Positions 33,517 through 42,312 of a DNA stretch of 64,000 bases are shown here, one piece after another. A model generated the notes under the pieces. It had not been told where the DNA came from. It saw only the letters and a list, made by a program, of their open reading frames with translations, and searched no databases. The DNA comes from Streptomyces sp. NBC_01717 (GTDB lineage Bacteria; Actinomycetota; Actinomycetes; Streptomycetales; Streptomycetaceae). The translations under genes were made by a program, and so were the position numbers. The DNA lies in the NCBI RefSeq assembly GCF_036248255.1, contig NZ_CP109178.1, positions 7,068,501 to 7,132,500 on the forward strand, in the 5' to 3' direction. Positions within the stretch are counted from its first letter, which is position 1. The number at the start of each line of letters is the position of its first letter.

Positions 33517-34506
33517 ATGCTCATCGACACCTACGATCGGGTCGCCACCGACCTGCGCGTCTCACTGACCGACCGCTGCAATCTGCGGTGCACGTACTGC
33601 ATGCCCGAAGAAGGCCTGCAGTGGCTGGCCAAGCCGGACCTGCTCAGCGACGACGAGATCGTCCGGCTCGTCCGTATCGCCGTGACCCAGCTCGGGATCA
33701 ACGAGGTCCGCTTCACCGGCGGTGAGCCGCTGCTGCGCCCTGGCCTCGTCTCCATCGTCGAACAGTGCGCGGCACTGACCCCCCGGCCGAAGATGTCGCT
33801 CACCACCAACGGCATCGGGCTGAAGCGCACGGCGGCCGCCCTCAAGGCCGCCGGCCTCGACCGGGTCAACGTCTCGCTGGACACCCTGCGCCCCGACGTC
33901 TTCAAGACCCTCACCCGCCGTGACCGCCACCACGACGTACTGGCAGGCCTCGAAGCCGCCCGCGACGCCGGCCTCACCCCGGTCAAGGTCAACACCGTCC
34001 TGATGCCCGGGCTCAACGGCGACGAAGCCCCCGACCTGCTCGCCTGGGCCGTGGAACACGGTTACGAGCTCCGCTTCATCGAGCAGATGCCGCTCGACGC
34101 CCAGCACGGCTGGAAGCGCGACGGCATGATCACGGCAGGCGACATACTCAGCTCCCTGCGCACCCGCTTCACGCTCTCGGCCGAGGGCGACGGCGAGCGC
34201 GGCTCAGCCCCCGCCGAGCGCTGGCTCGTCGACGGCGGACCCCACCGTGTCGGTGTCATCGCCTCCGTCACCCGCCCGTTCTGCCGGGCCTGCGACCGCA
34301 CCCGGCTCACCGCCGACGGCCAGGTGCGGACCTGCCTGTTCGCCCGCGAGGAGACCGATCTGCGCGGCGCGCTGCGCTCCGGGGCCCCGGACGAGGAGAT
34401 CGCCCGGATCTGGCGGCTCGCGATGTGGGGGAAGAAGGCCGGATCCGGTCTGGACGACCCGTCCTTCCTGCAGCCCGACCGCCCGATGTCGGCGATCGGC
34501 GGCTGA
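33517..34506 (+). CDS. moaA: GTP 3',8-cyclase MoaA
   Basis: A 329-residue radical SAM enzyme of molybdenum cofactor synthesis. The N-terminal cluster motif is CNLRCTYCMPEEG; RFTGGEPLLRPG binds SAM. The C-terminal second cluster comes from CRACDRTRLTADGQVRTC, and the chain ends in the obligatory Gly-Gly. Start ATG 33517 has gggagg about 8 bases upstream. Immediately after its stop codon lies a copy of a mobile-type repeat. Confidence 0.95.
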   Translation: MLIDTYDRVATDLRVSLTDRCNLRCTYCMPEEGLQWLAKPDLLSDDEIVRLVRIAVTQLGINEVRFTGGEPLLRPGLVSIVEQCAALTPRPKMSLTTNGIGLKRTAAALKAAGLDRVNVSLDTLRPDVFKTLTRRDRHHDVLAGLEAARDAGLTPVKVNTVLMPGLNGDEAPDLLAWAVEHGYELRFIEQMPLDAQHGWKRDGMITAGDILSSLRTRFTLSAEGDGERGSAPAERWLVDGGPHRVGVIASVTRPFCRACDRTRLTADGQVRTCLFAREETDLRGALRSGAPDEEIARIWRLAMWGKKAGSGLDDPSFLQPDRPMSAIGG

Positions 34507-34702
34507 GCGCCGTCCCGTAATCCCTGGCGGGCGCACGACGACAGCTACGGCACCTCTCCCCCGTAGCCTCAACGGCACGGGGGTACCCCCTCCGTTGTCG
34601 GAACGCCCGAATACGCCCGGTACGAGGACGCTCCTCCGCCTTGCGATGCACCGCATCCGACGCCGCGCGCCGATCCACCAGGGGTTACGGGACAGCCCTT
34701 AG
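34507..34702 (+). mobile_element. MITE-like element, copy 1 (with internal insertion)
   Basis: About 195 bases without a coding frame, nearly identical over most of its length to 42672-42839. Its right end (34678-34702) is ccaggggttacgggacagcc plus cttag, and its left end keeps gtcccgtaatccctggcggg from 34512, with the outermost bases altered. Relative to copy 2 it carries about 28 extra bases (near 34558-34600) that form a hairpin around acggcacggggg. It begins right after the moaA stop. Confidence 0.7.
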
Positions 34703-34755
34703 GGTCTTTCGTTTGGATCAGGCGCGACCTCAGCATGATCCAAACGAAAGGCCCT
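34701..34755. repeat. Second palindromic element abutting the MITE copy
   Basis: agggtctttcgtttggatca (34701-34720) and tgatccaaacgaaaggccct (34736-34755) form a 20-bp stem with one G-T pair and a 15-base loop. It starts at the last bases of the preceding element and is also bounded by TA (34700-34701 and 34755-34756). It may be a relic of another IS or a terminator. Confidence 0.65.
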
Positions 34756-34765
34756 AGGACGGGCG

Positions 34766-35026
34766 TCAGTCCCCGGAGGCCGAAGACTCCCACTCCGCCA
34801 GCGTCACGACATCCTTCAGAAAACCGCGCACCCCCAGGAACGAGGAGAGATGTTCCCGGTGCTCGTCGCAGGCCAGCCAGGTCTTACGGCGCTCCGGGGT
34901 GTGCAGCTTCGGGTTGTTCCAGGCCAGCACCCATACGGCGGCCGCACGGCAGCCCTTGGCGGAACAGATCGGCGCGGCGGAAGCAGCGCTCTCGGCGGCA
35001 TTTTCGGGGGAGTCCGGGAAGTTCAC
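34766..35026 (-). CDS. Small Cys/His hypothetical protein
   Basis: An 86-residue protein with CSAKGCRAAAVWVLAWNNPK and TWLACDEHREHLSSFLGVRG, a Cys/His pattern that could bind zinc. Related Streptomyces proteins are conserved but uncharacterised. The start GTG 35026 (VNFPDSPENAAES) is my choice since the upstream frame is Arg-rich and repeat-like; a better ribosome site is not obvious. Function unknown. Confidence 0.65.
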   Translation of the reverse strand: MNFPDSPENAAESAASAAPICSAKGCRAAAVWVLAWNNPKLHTPERRKTWLACDEHREHLSSFLGVRGFLKDVVTLAEWESSASGD

Positions 35027-35066
35027 GGACTCAACCCTAGGCCAGCCGCGAGGTCGGCCCACTGAC

Positions 35067-35149
35067 GCATCCCCTGCCGGAGAAAAGCGACGCCGAGCAG
35101 CCACGGGGGGAGCTGCCCGGCGTCGGTCTGTCGCTCCGACGGGGGATGC
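35067..35149 (-). terminator. Structured region with minus-strand terminator
   Basis: On the minus strand, 35124-35112 (GACGCCGGGCAGC) pairs with 35101-35089 with one mismatch and is followed by GCTTTTCT, an intrinsic terminator. An outer helix, gcatcccc (35067-35074) with ggggatgc (35142-35149), encloses it. It follows the DUF3099 gene by about 120 bases and precedes the 86-residue gene, so it may be a terminator of the former or an attenuator in the leader of the latter. Confidence 0.6.
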
Positions 35150-35246
35150 GGAGCGCGTAGGAAGTATGTCACGCGGACCGGGGTGCGGTGCACCTGAACT
35201 TCATGATTGATCTGAGCTTTTCTTGAGGATTCGGCGTGCCGTGAGC

Positions 35247-35609
35247 TCAGCTGTGCTCATGCGGATCCGGGGCGCTGTGGGCGCGGTCGGAGTCCGCCGG
35301 ACCGGCCGGCGGGGCGGCCTCGAGCGCCGGTCTGGCGGGTGGCGGCACGAAGGTCGAGGGCAGTGAAGGAGTGTTCTCCCGGCCCGCGTTGGCGAGGACC
35401 ACCGCGACGTACGGGAGCAGCGCACCCAGCGCGAGCGCCACGATGGCCACAGGCTTCTCGATGTTCCACAGCACGGCGGCCAGGACCACCGAAACCGTCC
35501 GTACGGACATCGAGATCACATAGCGTCGCTGCCTGCCGCGGACATCGTCCGCGAGGCTCTGCCGGGCTCCCGTGATCCGGAAGACCTCCGCACCACTCTG
35601 CTTCCGCAT
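35247..35609 (-). CDS. DUF3099 domain membrane protein
   Basis: A 120-residue protein. The DUF3099 core is EVFRITGARQSLADDVRGRQ followed by RRYVISMSVRTVSVVLAAVL and two transmembrane helices (about 30-48 and 53-75). The C-terminal 45 residues are Pro/Ala-rich. ATG 35609 was chosen because the domain starts just after it. Function unknown; the family is widespread in actinobacteria. Confidence 0.8.
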   Translation of the reverse strand: MRKQSGAEVFRITGARQSLADDVRGRQRRYVISMSVRTVSVVLAAVLWNIEKPVAIVALALGALLPYVAVVLANAGRENTPSLPSTFVPPPARPALEAAPPAGPADSDRAHSAPDPHEHS

Positions 35610-35811
35610 CACGTTCCCGTCACCCTTCCCCTGGCTCTTCACGAGCCGTTCCACGGTACGCCCGGCATCCGGAGGCATCGAGACCGGGGCACGCAGTATT
35701 CGTGCACATCAGCACACTCATGGCACGTATGGACCTGTCCGACATGCGTCGTACGGCCTGTGCGCCAAGACTTGCGCACATGCGCGACACCGCGCCGCAC
35801 CAGGAGGCGAC

Positions 35812-36090
35812 ATGAGTTGGCTGTGGGCAATCATCGTGGGTCTGGTCCTCGGCCTGATCGCGAAGGCGATCCTGCCGGGCAAGCAGCAGATCCCACTCTG
35901 GCTGACAACCATTTTCGGCATCATCGGCAGCATCATCGGCAATGCCGTCGCGACGTGGATCGGCGTCAACGAGACCAGAGGCATCGACTGGACGCGCCAT
36001 CTGCTCCAGCTGATCGGCGCCGTGGTCATCGTCGGCGTCGGCGACATGCTCTGGACATCGATGCGCGGTACCAGAAAGCAGAAGGCCTGA
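35812..36090 (+). CDS. GlsB/YeaQ/YmgE family small membrane protein
   Basis: A 92-residue protein with three hydrophobic helices. MSWLWAIIVGLVLGLIAKAI, then TIFGIIGSIIGNAVATWIG and QLIGAVVIVGVGDMLW are the classic transglycosylase-associated (PF04226) pattern of the family. Ribosome site aggagg is 6 bases before ATG. Linked to stress in other bacteria, but molecular function is unknown. Confidence 0.85.
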   Translation: MSWLWAIIVGLVLGLIAKAILPGKQQIPLWLTTIFGIIGSIIGNAVATWIGVNETRGIDWTRHLLQLIGAVVIVGVGDMLWTSMRGTRKQKA

Positions 36091-36125
36091 GCGCAGGCGC
36101 GGCCGCAGGACGTCCGACGCGGCGA

Positions 36126-36156
36126 CGGCCGGGCACGCATGTCGCGTGCCCGGCCG
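36126..36156. terminator. Convergent terminator hairpin
   Basis: cggccgggcacgc (36126-36138) pairs with gcgtgcccggccg (36144-36156), 13 bp, loop atgtc, between the YeaQ-like gene and tyrS, which face each other. Confidence 0.8.
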
Positions 36157-36177
36157 CCGTGTGCTGTCCGCTGCCGG

Positions 36178-37446
36178 TCAGCCGGCCGTGACCTCGATGG
36201 CCGCGAGGTTCTTCTTGCCCCGGCGCAGCACCAGCCAGCGCCCGTGCAGCAGCTCCTCGCGGGCCGGTGCGGCCTCGCCGTCCACGACCTTGACGTTGTT
36301 CACGTAGGCGCCGCCCTCCTTGACCGTACGGCGGGCCCCCGACTTGCTCGGCGCCAGACCGACCTCCACCAGGAGGTCCACCAGCGGACCCAGCTCGGTG
36401 ACCTCGGCGTGCGGCACCTCGGAGAGCGCCGCGCTCAGCGTCGCCTCGTCCAGATCGCCCAGCTCACCCTGGCCGAACAGTGCCTTCGAGGCGGCGATGA
36501 CCGACGCGCACTGCTCGGCGCCGTGCACCAGCGTCGTCAGCTCCTCCGCCAGCGCCCGCTGCGCCGTCCTGGCCTGGGGACGCTCCTCGGTGAGCTTCTC
36601 CAGCTCCTCCAGCTCGGCGCGGCTCCTGAAGCTGAGGATGCGCATGTACGGGGAGATGTCGCGGTCGTCCACGTTCAGCCAGAACTGGTAGAACGCGTAC
36701 GGCGTCGTCATCTCCGGGTCGAGCCAGACGGCCCCGCTCTCGGACTTGCCGAACTTGGTACCGTCCGCCTTCACCATCAGCGGCGTGGCCAGTGCGTGCA
36801 CCTCGGCGCCCGGCTCCAGGCGGTGGATCAGGTCGATGCCCGCGGTGAGGTTGCCCCACTGGTCGCTGCCGCCCTGCTGGAGGGTGCAGCCGTAGCGCCG
36901 GTACAGCTCCAGGAAGTCCATGCCCTGCAGCAACTGGTAGCTGAACTCCGTGTAGCTGATGCCCTCCTGGGACTCCAGCCGACGGGCGACCGAGTCCTTG
37001 GTCAGCATCTTGTTGACCCGGAAGTGCTTGCCGATGTCGCGCAGGAACTCGATCGCGGACATGCCCGCGGTCCAGTCCAGGTTGTTCACCATGACCGCGG
37101 CGTTCGCGCCCTCGAAGGAGAGGTACGGCTCGATCTGGGAACGCAGTCGCGTCACCCAGTTCGCGACCGTCTCCGGGTCGTTCAGCGTCCGCTCGGCCGT
37201 CGGCCGCGGGTCACCGATCTGGCCGGTGGCCCCGCCGACCAGGGCGAGCGGCCGGTGCCCGGCCAGCTGCAGCCGACGCACGGTGAGCACCTGCACCAGG
37301 TGGCCCACGTGCAGACTCGCCGCGGTCGGGTCGAAACCGCAATAGAACGTGACGGGACCGTCCGCGAGAGCCTTGCGCAATGCGTCCTCGTCAGTGGACT
37401 GGGCGAACAGCCCGCGCCACTTCAGCTCGTCGACGATCTCCGTCAC
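36178..37446 (-). CDS. tyrS: Tyrosyl-tRNA synthetase
   Basis: A 422-residue class I synthetase. The HIGH-like motif is [13 protein letters not shown], the KMSKS-like loop is [17 protein letters not shown], and FYCGFDPTA lies at the active site. The C-terminal S4 domain (about 355-420) has [20 protein letters not shown] and [19 protein letters not shown] 37446 has agggag 10 bases upstream. Only 51 bases separate it from the tldE stop, leaving no room for a T-box. Confidence 0.95.
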   Translation of the reverse strand: MTEIVDELKWRGLFAQSTDEDALRKALADGPVTFYCGFDPTAASLHVGHLVQVLTVRRLQLAGHRPLALVGGATGQIGDPRPTAERTLNDPETVANWVTRLRSQIEPYLSFEGANAAVMVNNLDWTAGMSAIEFLRDIGKHFRVNKMLTKDSVARRLESQEGISYTEFSYQLLQGMDFLELYRRYGCTLQQGGSDQWGNLTAGIDLIHRLEPGAEVHALATPLMVKADGTKFGKSESGAVWLDPEMTTPYAFYQFWLNVDDRDISPYMRILSFRSRAELEELEKLTEERPQARTAQRALAEELTTLVHGAEQCASVIAASKALFGQGELGDLDEATLSAALSEVPHAEVTELGPLVDLLVEVGLAPSKSGARRTVKEGGAYVNNVKVVDGEAAPAREELLHGRWLVLRRGKKNLAAIEVTAG

Positions 37447-37497
37447 TGTTCTGTGTCTCCCTGTTACGTGTGCTGATCTGCCACGGTCAGTCTAGGG

Positions 37498-38892
37498 TCA
37501 CACCCCGAGGCTGACCGAACTCATATTGAAGTCCGGGATCCGCAGCGCAGGCATCGCGGCCCGGGTGAACCAGTCGCCCCACTCGCGCGGCAGCGTCTTC
37601 TCGGTGCGGCCCGCCTCGACGGCCCGCGACAGAAGATCGACCGGCGACTCGTTGAACCGGAAGTTGTTCACCTCGCCGACCACCTCGCCGTCCTCCACCA
37701 GATACACCCCGTCCCGGGTGAGTCCGGTCAGCAGCAGCGTCGCCGGATCGACCTCCCGGATGTACCAGAGGCAGGTCAGCAGCAGGGCCCGGCCGCTCGT
37801 CGCCGCCACCATCTCGTCCAGCGACCGCTCACCACCGCCGTCGAGCACCAGGTTGTCGATCGCCGGAGCCACCGGCAGCCCGGTCAGTCCGGCCGTGTGC
37901 CGGGTGGTCGTCAGACGGTCCAGCCGGCCGTCCCGGATCCAGTCGGTCGACGACAGAGGCAGCCCGTTGTCGAAGACGGAAGCGCCGTCCCCTGAGGAGT
38001 GGGCGATCACGAACGGTGCGGACTCGAGCCCGGGCGCGTTCGGGTCGCTGCGCAGGGTCAGCGGCAGCTCGGACAGCGTCTCGCCGAGCCGGGTGCCACC
38101 CCCCGGCTTGGAGAAGACCGTCCGGCCCTCGGCGGCGTCCCGGGCCGTCGACGACCACAGCTGGTAGATCAGCAGATCGGCCACGGCGGTGGGCGGCAGC
38201 AGCGTCTCGTACCGCCCGGCGGGCAGCTCGATACGGCGCTCCGCCCAGCCCAGCCGCTGCGCCAGCTCCGCGTCCAGCTCGGCCGGGTCGACATCCTTGA
38301 AGTCCCTGGTGGCCCGGCCCGCCCAGGCGGATCGCGACCGGTCGGGGGACTTGGCGTTCAGCTCCAGCGTCCCGTTCGGCTGGTCGTGGCGCAGCCGCAG
38401 CCCCGTCGACGTGCCCAGATACGTCGAGGTCAGCTGGTGGTGCGCGAAGCCGTACAGCTCGCGGCCGCCGGCCCGGGCGCGGGCGAAGGCGTCACCGAGC
38501 GCCGGGGCGAACTCCGCGAACACCTCGGAACTCGTCTCGGCCGGGGCATCCGTGAAATCGGGGGACGAGGGCACGCCGGTGACCAGCGGCTGCGCGTCCT
38601 CGGCGGGTCCTGCCCCGCGCGCGGCGGCCTCGGCGGCCCGCACCAGCGGTTCCAGGTCGTCGGCGGTGACCGCGGAACGGGACACCACACCGGACGCCGC
38701 GCCCTCGGCGCCGTCCACCGTCGCGATGACCGTCAGGGTCCGCCCCCGGGTCACCCCGTTCGTGGTGAGCGCGTTGCCCGCCCAGCGCAGATTGGCGGAG
38801 GAGTCCTCGTCGGCGATGACCACACAGCCGTCGGCGGTGGACAGTTCGAGCGCGCGCTCGACGATCTCGTACGGCTTGCTGACGCGGCTCAT
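37498..38892 (-). CDS. TldD/PmbA family protein, TldE-like subunit
   Basis: A 464-residue protein of PF01523. It starts MSRVSKPYEIVERALELS and carries the C-terminal family part EMVAATSGRALLLTCLWYIR, VDPATLLLTGLTRDGVYLVE and NFRFNESPVDLLSRA. It lacks the HExxxH zinc motif of its partner, as TldE subunits do. Its ATG overlaps the TldD stop by 4 bases. Together TldD and TldE form a protease that trims unstructured peptides and RiPP leaders. Confidence 0.88.
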   Translation of the reverse strand: MSRVSKPYEIVERALELSTADGCVVIADEDSSANLRWAGNALTTNGVTRGRTLTVIATVDGAEGAASGVVSRSAVTADDLEPLVRAAEAAARGAGPAEDAQPLVTGVPSSPDFTDAPAETSSEVFAEFAPALGDAFARARAGGRELYGFAHHQLTSTYLGTSTGLRLRHDQPNGTLELNAKSPDRSRSAWAGRATRDFKDVDPAELDAELAQRLGWAERRIELPAGRYETLLPPTAVADLLIYQLWSSTARDAAEGRTVFSKPGGGTRLGETLSELPLTLRSDPNAPGLESAPFVIAHSSGDGASVFDNGLPLSSTDWIRDGRLDRLTTTRHTAGLTGLPVAPAIDNLVLDGGGERSLDEMVAATSGRALLLTCLWYIREVDPATLLLTGLTRDGVYLVEDGEVVGEVNNFRFNESPVDLLSRAVEAGRTEKTLPREWGDWFTRAAMPALRIPDFNMSSVSLGV

Positions 38893-40412
38893 CGGCCCGC
38901 CTCCTGCGTCGTGTTGAGGATGTTCACGCCTCGGAAGAGGGCGGAGGGGCAGCCGTGCGAAACGGCGGCGACCTGGCCCGGCTGGGCCTTGCCGCAGTTG
39001 AAGGCGCCGCCCAGGACGTACGTCTGCGGGCCGCCGACCTTCTCCATCGAGCCCCAGAAGTCCGTCGTCGTCGCCTGGTATGCGACATCGCGCAGCTGGC
39101 CGGCCAGCTTGCCGTTCTCGATGCGGAAGAACCGTTGCCCGGTGAACTGGAAGTTGTAGCGCTGCATGTCGATCGACCAGGACCGGTCGCCGACCACATA
39201 GATGCCGCGCTCCACGCCGCCGATCAGATCCTCCGTGGACAGCCCGCCCGGATCCGGCTGCAGCGACACGTTCGCCATCCGCTGTACGGGGACGTGGCCC
39301 GGCGAGTCGGCGTACGCACACCCGTTGGACCGGCCGAGGCCCGTCAGCTTCGCGATCCTCCGGTCGAGCTGGTAGCCGACCAGCGTCCCGTCCTTGATCA
39401 GGTCCCAGGACTGGCCCTCGACACCCTCGTCGTCGTAACCGATGGTCGCGAGACCGTGCTCGGCGGTGCGGTCGCCCGTCACATTCATCACGGGCGAGCC
39501 GTACGCCAGCTTGCCCAGCTGGTCGAAGGTGGCGAACGAGGTCCCGGCGTACGCCGCCTCGTACCCCAGCGCCCGGTCCAGTTCGGTGGCATGGCCGATC
39601 GACTCATGGATCGTCAGCCAGAGATTCGACGGATCGACGACCAGGTCGTACGTCCCCGCCTCGACGCTCGGCGCCCGCATCTTCTCGGCGAGCAGCCCCG
39701 GGATCCGCTCCAGCTCGGAGTCCCAGTCCCAGCCGGTGCCCGTGAGGTACTCCCAGCCGCGGCCCACCGGCGGCGCGATGGTCCGCATCGAGTCGAACTC
39801 GCCGGTCGTCCCGTCCACGGCGACGGCTGTGAACTGCGGATGCAGCCGCACCCGCTGCTGGGTGGTGACGGTGCCCGCCGTGTCCGCATAGAACTTGTTC
39901 TCGTGGACGGTCATGAGCGAGGCGTCCACATGCGCGACACCGTCCGCGCCGAGGAGCCGACTGCTCCACTCGGCCAGCAGCCCCGCCTTCTCCTCGTCCG
40001 GTACGGAGAACGGGTCGACGTCGTAGGCCGACACCCAGGTCCGCTCGCCGTGCACCGGCTCGTCCGCCAGCTCCACCCGCTCGTCGGACCCGGCCGCCGC
40101 GATCACCTTGGCCGACAGCTTCGCCATGGCGACCGCCTGGGACGCGACCTTCGCCGCCGCGTCCATGGTCAGATCGACGCCGGACGCGAACCCCCACGCC
40201 CCGCCGTGCACCACACGCACCGCGTACCCGAGATCGGTGGTGTCCGAAGTCCCGGCGGGCCGGGCGTCCCGCAACCGCCAGGACGCACTGCGCACCCGCT
40301 CGAAGCGGAAGTCCGCATGGACGGCGCCCAGCGCCCGGGCCCGGGCGAGCGCCGCGTCGGCGAGGGCCCGTAGTGGCAGGGCCAGGAATGACTGATCTAC
40401 CTCATGGGGCAC
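38889..40412 (-). CDS. tldD: TldD-like metallopeptidase subunit
   Basis: A 507-residue protein with the TldD zinc motif in LTIHESIGHATELDRALGYE (HExxxH) and GLATIGYDDEGVEGQSWDLI plus NVSLQPDPGGLSTEDLIGGV downstream. The C-terminal Cys near GGAFNCGKAQPGQ is a likely metal ligand in the family. I chose GTG 40412 (VPHEVDQSFLALP) with gaagggg upstream over a longer frame. Operon with the TldE-like gene. Confidence 0.9.
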   Translation of the reverse strand: MPHEVDQSFLALPLRALADAALARARALGAVHADFRFERVRSASWRLRDARPAGTSDTTDLGYAVRVVHGGAWGFASGVDLTMDAAAKVASQAVAMAKLSAKVIAAAGSDERVELADEPVHGERTWVSAYDVDPFSVPDEEKAGLLAEWSSRLLGADGVAHVDASLMTVHENKFYADTAGTVTTQQRVRLHPQFTAVAVDGTTGEFDSMRTIAPPVGRGWEYLTGTGWDWDSELERIPGLLAEKMRAPSVEAGTYDLVVDPSNLWLTIHESIGHATELDRALGYEAAYAGTSFATFDQLGKLAYGSPVMNVTGDRTAEHGLATIGYDDEGVEGQSWDLIKDGTLVGYQLDRRIAKLTGLGRSNGCAYADSPGHVPVQRMANVSLQPDPGGLSTEDLIGGVERGIYVVGDRSWSIDMQRYNFQFTGQRFFRIENGKLAGQLRDVAYQATTTDFWGSMEKVGGPQTYVLGGAFNCGKAQPGQVAAVSHGCPSALFRGVNILNTTQEAGR

Positions 40413-40531
40413 GTCGGCTTTCCCCTTCTCGACCTGTGCGATGTGTCTCCGCAGTGAATCATGCGGTGCGAGCCCGTCCGGGGCCTCTGGTTTTCCCGTA
40501 TTTTTCCGAAACGGATCCAGCGGCGCGGGGC

Positions 40532-40560
40532 GAGGCACTGTAGGAACCCCACAGTGCCTC
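40532..40560. terminator. 10-bp hairpin in the tldD-fabG intergenic region
   Basis: gaggcactgt (40532-40541) and acagtgcctc (40551-40560) are exact complements, loop of 9. It sits between two divergent starts, so a regulatory role (operator or leader structure) is as likely as termination. Confidence 0.45.
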
Positions 40561-40600
40561 GCGGAAGCCACTGTCAGGGGCCGATTCCCCGCGGAGCGCC

Positions 40601-40638
40601 TGGTACCGATAGGTTTTCGAGGTACCAGACCGCTATCG
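40601..40638 (+). promoter_or_regulatory. Interdigitated inverted repeats upstream of fabG
   Basis: TGGTACC (40601-40607) and GGTACCA (40621-40627) form one inverted repeat, while CGATAG (40607-40612) and CTATCG (40633-40638) form another, interleaved with it. They end 13 bases before the fabG TTG, a typical position for an operator of fatty acid synthesis genes. No regulator is known from this window. Confidence 0.45.
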
Positions 40639-40651
40639 AAAGGGTGATCCG

Positions 40652-41371
40652 TTGAGCCGCTCGGTTCTCGTCACCGGAGGAAACCGGGGCATCGGCCTCG
40701 CCATCGCCCGCGCTTTCGCCGACAACGGCGACAAGGTCGCGATCACGTACCGCTCGGGCGAGCCGCCCCAGGCCCTCACCGAGGCCGGCGTTCTGGCCGT
40801 CCGGTGCGACATCACCGACGGCGAGCAGGTGGAGCAGGCCTACAAGGAGATCGAGGAGAAGCACGGTCCGGTCGAGGTGCTGGTCGCCAACGCCGGTATC
40901 ACCAAGGACCAGTTGCTGATGCGGATGTCCGAGGAGGACTTCACGTCCGTACTCGACACCAACCTCACCGGCACCTTCCGGGTCGTCAAGCGCGCCAACC
41001 GCGCCATGCTGCGCGCCAAGAAGGGCCGCGTCGTCCTCATCTCCTCCGTCGTCGGTCTCCTCGGCTCGGCGGGGCAGGCCAACTACGCCGCCTCCAAGGC
41101 CGGTCTGGTCGGCTTCGCCCGGTCCCTGGCGCGCGAGCTCGGCTCGCGGAACATCACTTTCAACGTCGTCGCGCCCGGCTTTGTCGACACCGACATGACC
41201 CAGGTGCTCACCGAGGAGCAGCGCAAGGGCATCGTCGCCCAGGTGCCGCTGGCCCGTTACGCGCGGCCCGAGGAGATCGCCGCCGCGGTGCGCTTCCTCG
41301 CCTCCGACGACGCGTCGTACATCACTGGAGCCGTCATCCCCGTTGACGGCGGATTGGGCATGGGTCACTGA
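40652..41371 (+). CDS. fabG: 3-oxoacyl-ACP reductase FabG
   Basis: A 239-residue SDR. TGGNRGIGLAIARAF binds NADPH; NAGITKDQLLMRM, ISSVVGLLGSAGQANYAASK (Ser, Tyr, Lys catalytic) and DTDMTQVLTEEQR are FabG-specific, as is the ending ITGAVIPVDGGLGMGH. The start is a TTG with aaaggg 7 bases upstream. It is followed after 5 bases by inhA, the usual actinobacterial fabG-inhA pair of type II fatty acid synthesis. Confidence 0.93.
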   Translation: MSRSVLVTGGNRGIGLAIARAFADNGDKVAITYRSGEPPQALTEAGVLAVRCDITDGEQVEQAYKEIEEKHGPVEVLVANAGITKDQLLMRMSEEDFTSVLDTNLTGTFRVVKRANRAMLRAKKGRVVLISSVVGLLGSAGQANYAASKAGLVGFARSLARELGSRNITFNVVAPGFVDTDMTQVLTEEQRKGIVAQVPLARYARPEEIAAAVRFLASDDASYITGAVIPVDGGLGMGH

Positions 41372-41376
41372 CCACC

Positions 41377-42144
41377 ATGATCGGAATTCTCGACGGCAAG
41401 CGCATCCTCATCACCGGTGTGCTGATGGAGTCGTCCATCGCCTTCCACACCGCCAAGGTGGCCCAGGAGCAGGGTGCCGAAGTCATCCTGACCGCATTCC
41501 CCCGGCCCACGCTGACGGAGCGCATCGCCAAGAAGCTGCCCAAGCCCGCCAAGGTCATCGAGCTGGACGTGACCAACACCGAGCACCTGGACCGGCTCGA
41601 AGGCCTGGTCCGTGAGGAGCTCGGTTCGCTGGACGGCGTCGTCCACTCCATCGGCTTCGCGCCGCAGGACGCGCTCGGCGGCAACTTCCTCAACACCCCG
41701 TTCGAGTCCGTCGCCACCGCGATGCACGTCTCGGCGTTCTCGCTGAAGTCGCTCGCCATGGCCTGCAAGCCGCTGATGAGCGAGGGCGGCTCGATCGTCG
41801 GCCTCACCTTCGACGCACAGTTCGCCTGGCCGCAGTACGACTGGATGGGCCCGGCCAAGGCCGCGCTGGAGGCCACCTCCCGTTACCTCGCCCGCGACCT
41901 GGGCAAGGAGGACATCCGCTGCAACCTGATCTCGGCGGGTCCGATCGGCTCGATGGCCGCGAAGTCCATCCCGGGCTTCTCGGAGCTCGCGGACGTCTGG
42001 AACACCCGTTCCCCGCTCGCCTGGAACATGGCCGACCCGGAGCCGGCCGGCCGTGGCGTCGTCGCGCTGCTGTCGGACTTCTTCCCGAAGACCACGGGCG
42101 AGATCATCCACGTCGACGGTGGCGTGCACATGATGGGTGCCTGA
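41377..42144 (+). CDS. inhA: Enoyl-ACP reductase, InhA/FabI type
   Basis: A 255-residue NADH-dependent SDR-type reductase: GILDGKRILITGVLMESSIA at the N-terminus, VVHSIGFAPQDALGG, and the Tyr-x6-Lys catalytic pair in QYDWMGPAKAALEATSRYLA. NLISAGPIGSMAAKSI follows. The InhA lineage reduces trans-2-enoyl-ACP in elongation. It ends with the conserved GEIIHVDGGVHMMGA and is followed by a terminator. Confidence 0.93.
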   Translation: MIGILDGKRILITGVLMESSIAFHTAKVAQEQGAEVILTAFPRPTLTERIAKKLPKPAKVIELDVTNTEHLDRLEGLVREELGSLDGVVHSIGFAPQDALGGNFLNTPFESVATAMHVSAFSLKSLAMACKPLMSEGGSIVGLTFDAQFAWPQYDWMGPAKAALEATSRYLARDLGKEDIRCNLISAGPIGSMAAKSIPGFSELADVWNTRSPLAWNMADPEPAGRGVVALLSDFFPKTTGEIIHVDGGVHMMGA

Positions 42145-42165
42145 CCTCGTAGAACCCTGTACGAA

Positions 42166-42205
42166 ACGGCCGCGTACCACCTCCGAGCAGGTGGTGCGCG
42201 GCCGT
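42166..42205 (+). terminator. Terminator of the fabG-inhA operon
   Basis: acggccgcg (42166-42174) with cgcggccgt (42197-42205), continued inside by accacct/aggtggt, giving a stem of 16 bp with one mismatch around a ccgagc loop, 21 bases after the stop. Confidence 0.8.
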
Positions 42206-42312
42206 CGTGCGTCCCCGCCCGGCCGTTCGCCGCTCAGGTCGAAAAGATGGTCGATGCACCGCAGAATGTGGTGGAACCGGACTTTTGGTCAGGCTGCGGG
42301 GAGGAGGTCGCT

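Noticed and set aside
34507..34765. Short reading frames inside the repeat region after moaA
   Set aside because: They are not preserved as coding frames between the two copies of the repeat and have no ribosome sites.
37447..37497. T-box leader for tyrS
   Set aside because: Only 51 bases separate tyrS from the upstream gene and no T-box core is present.
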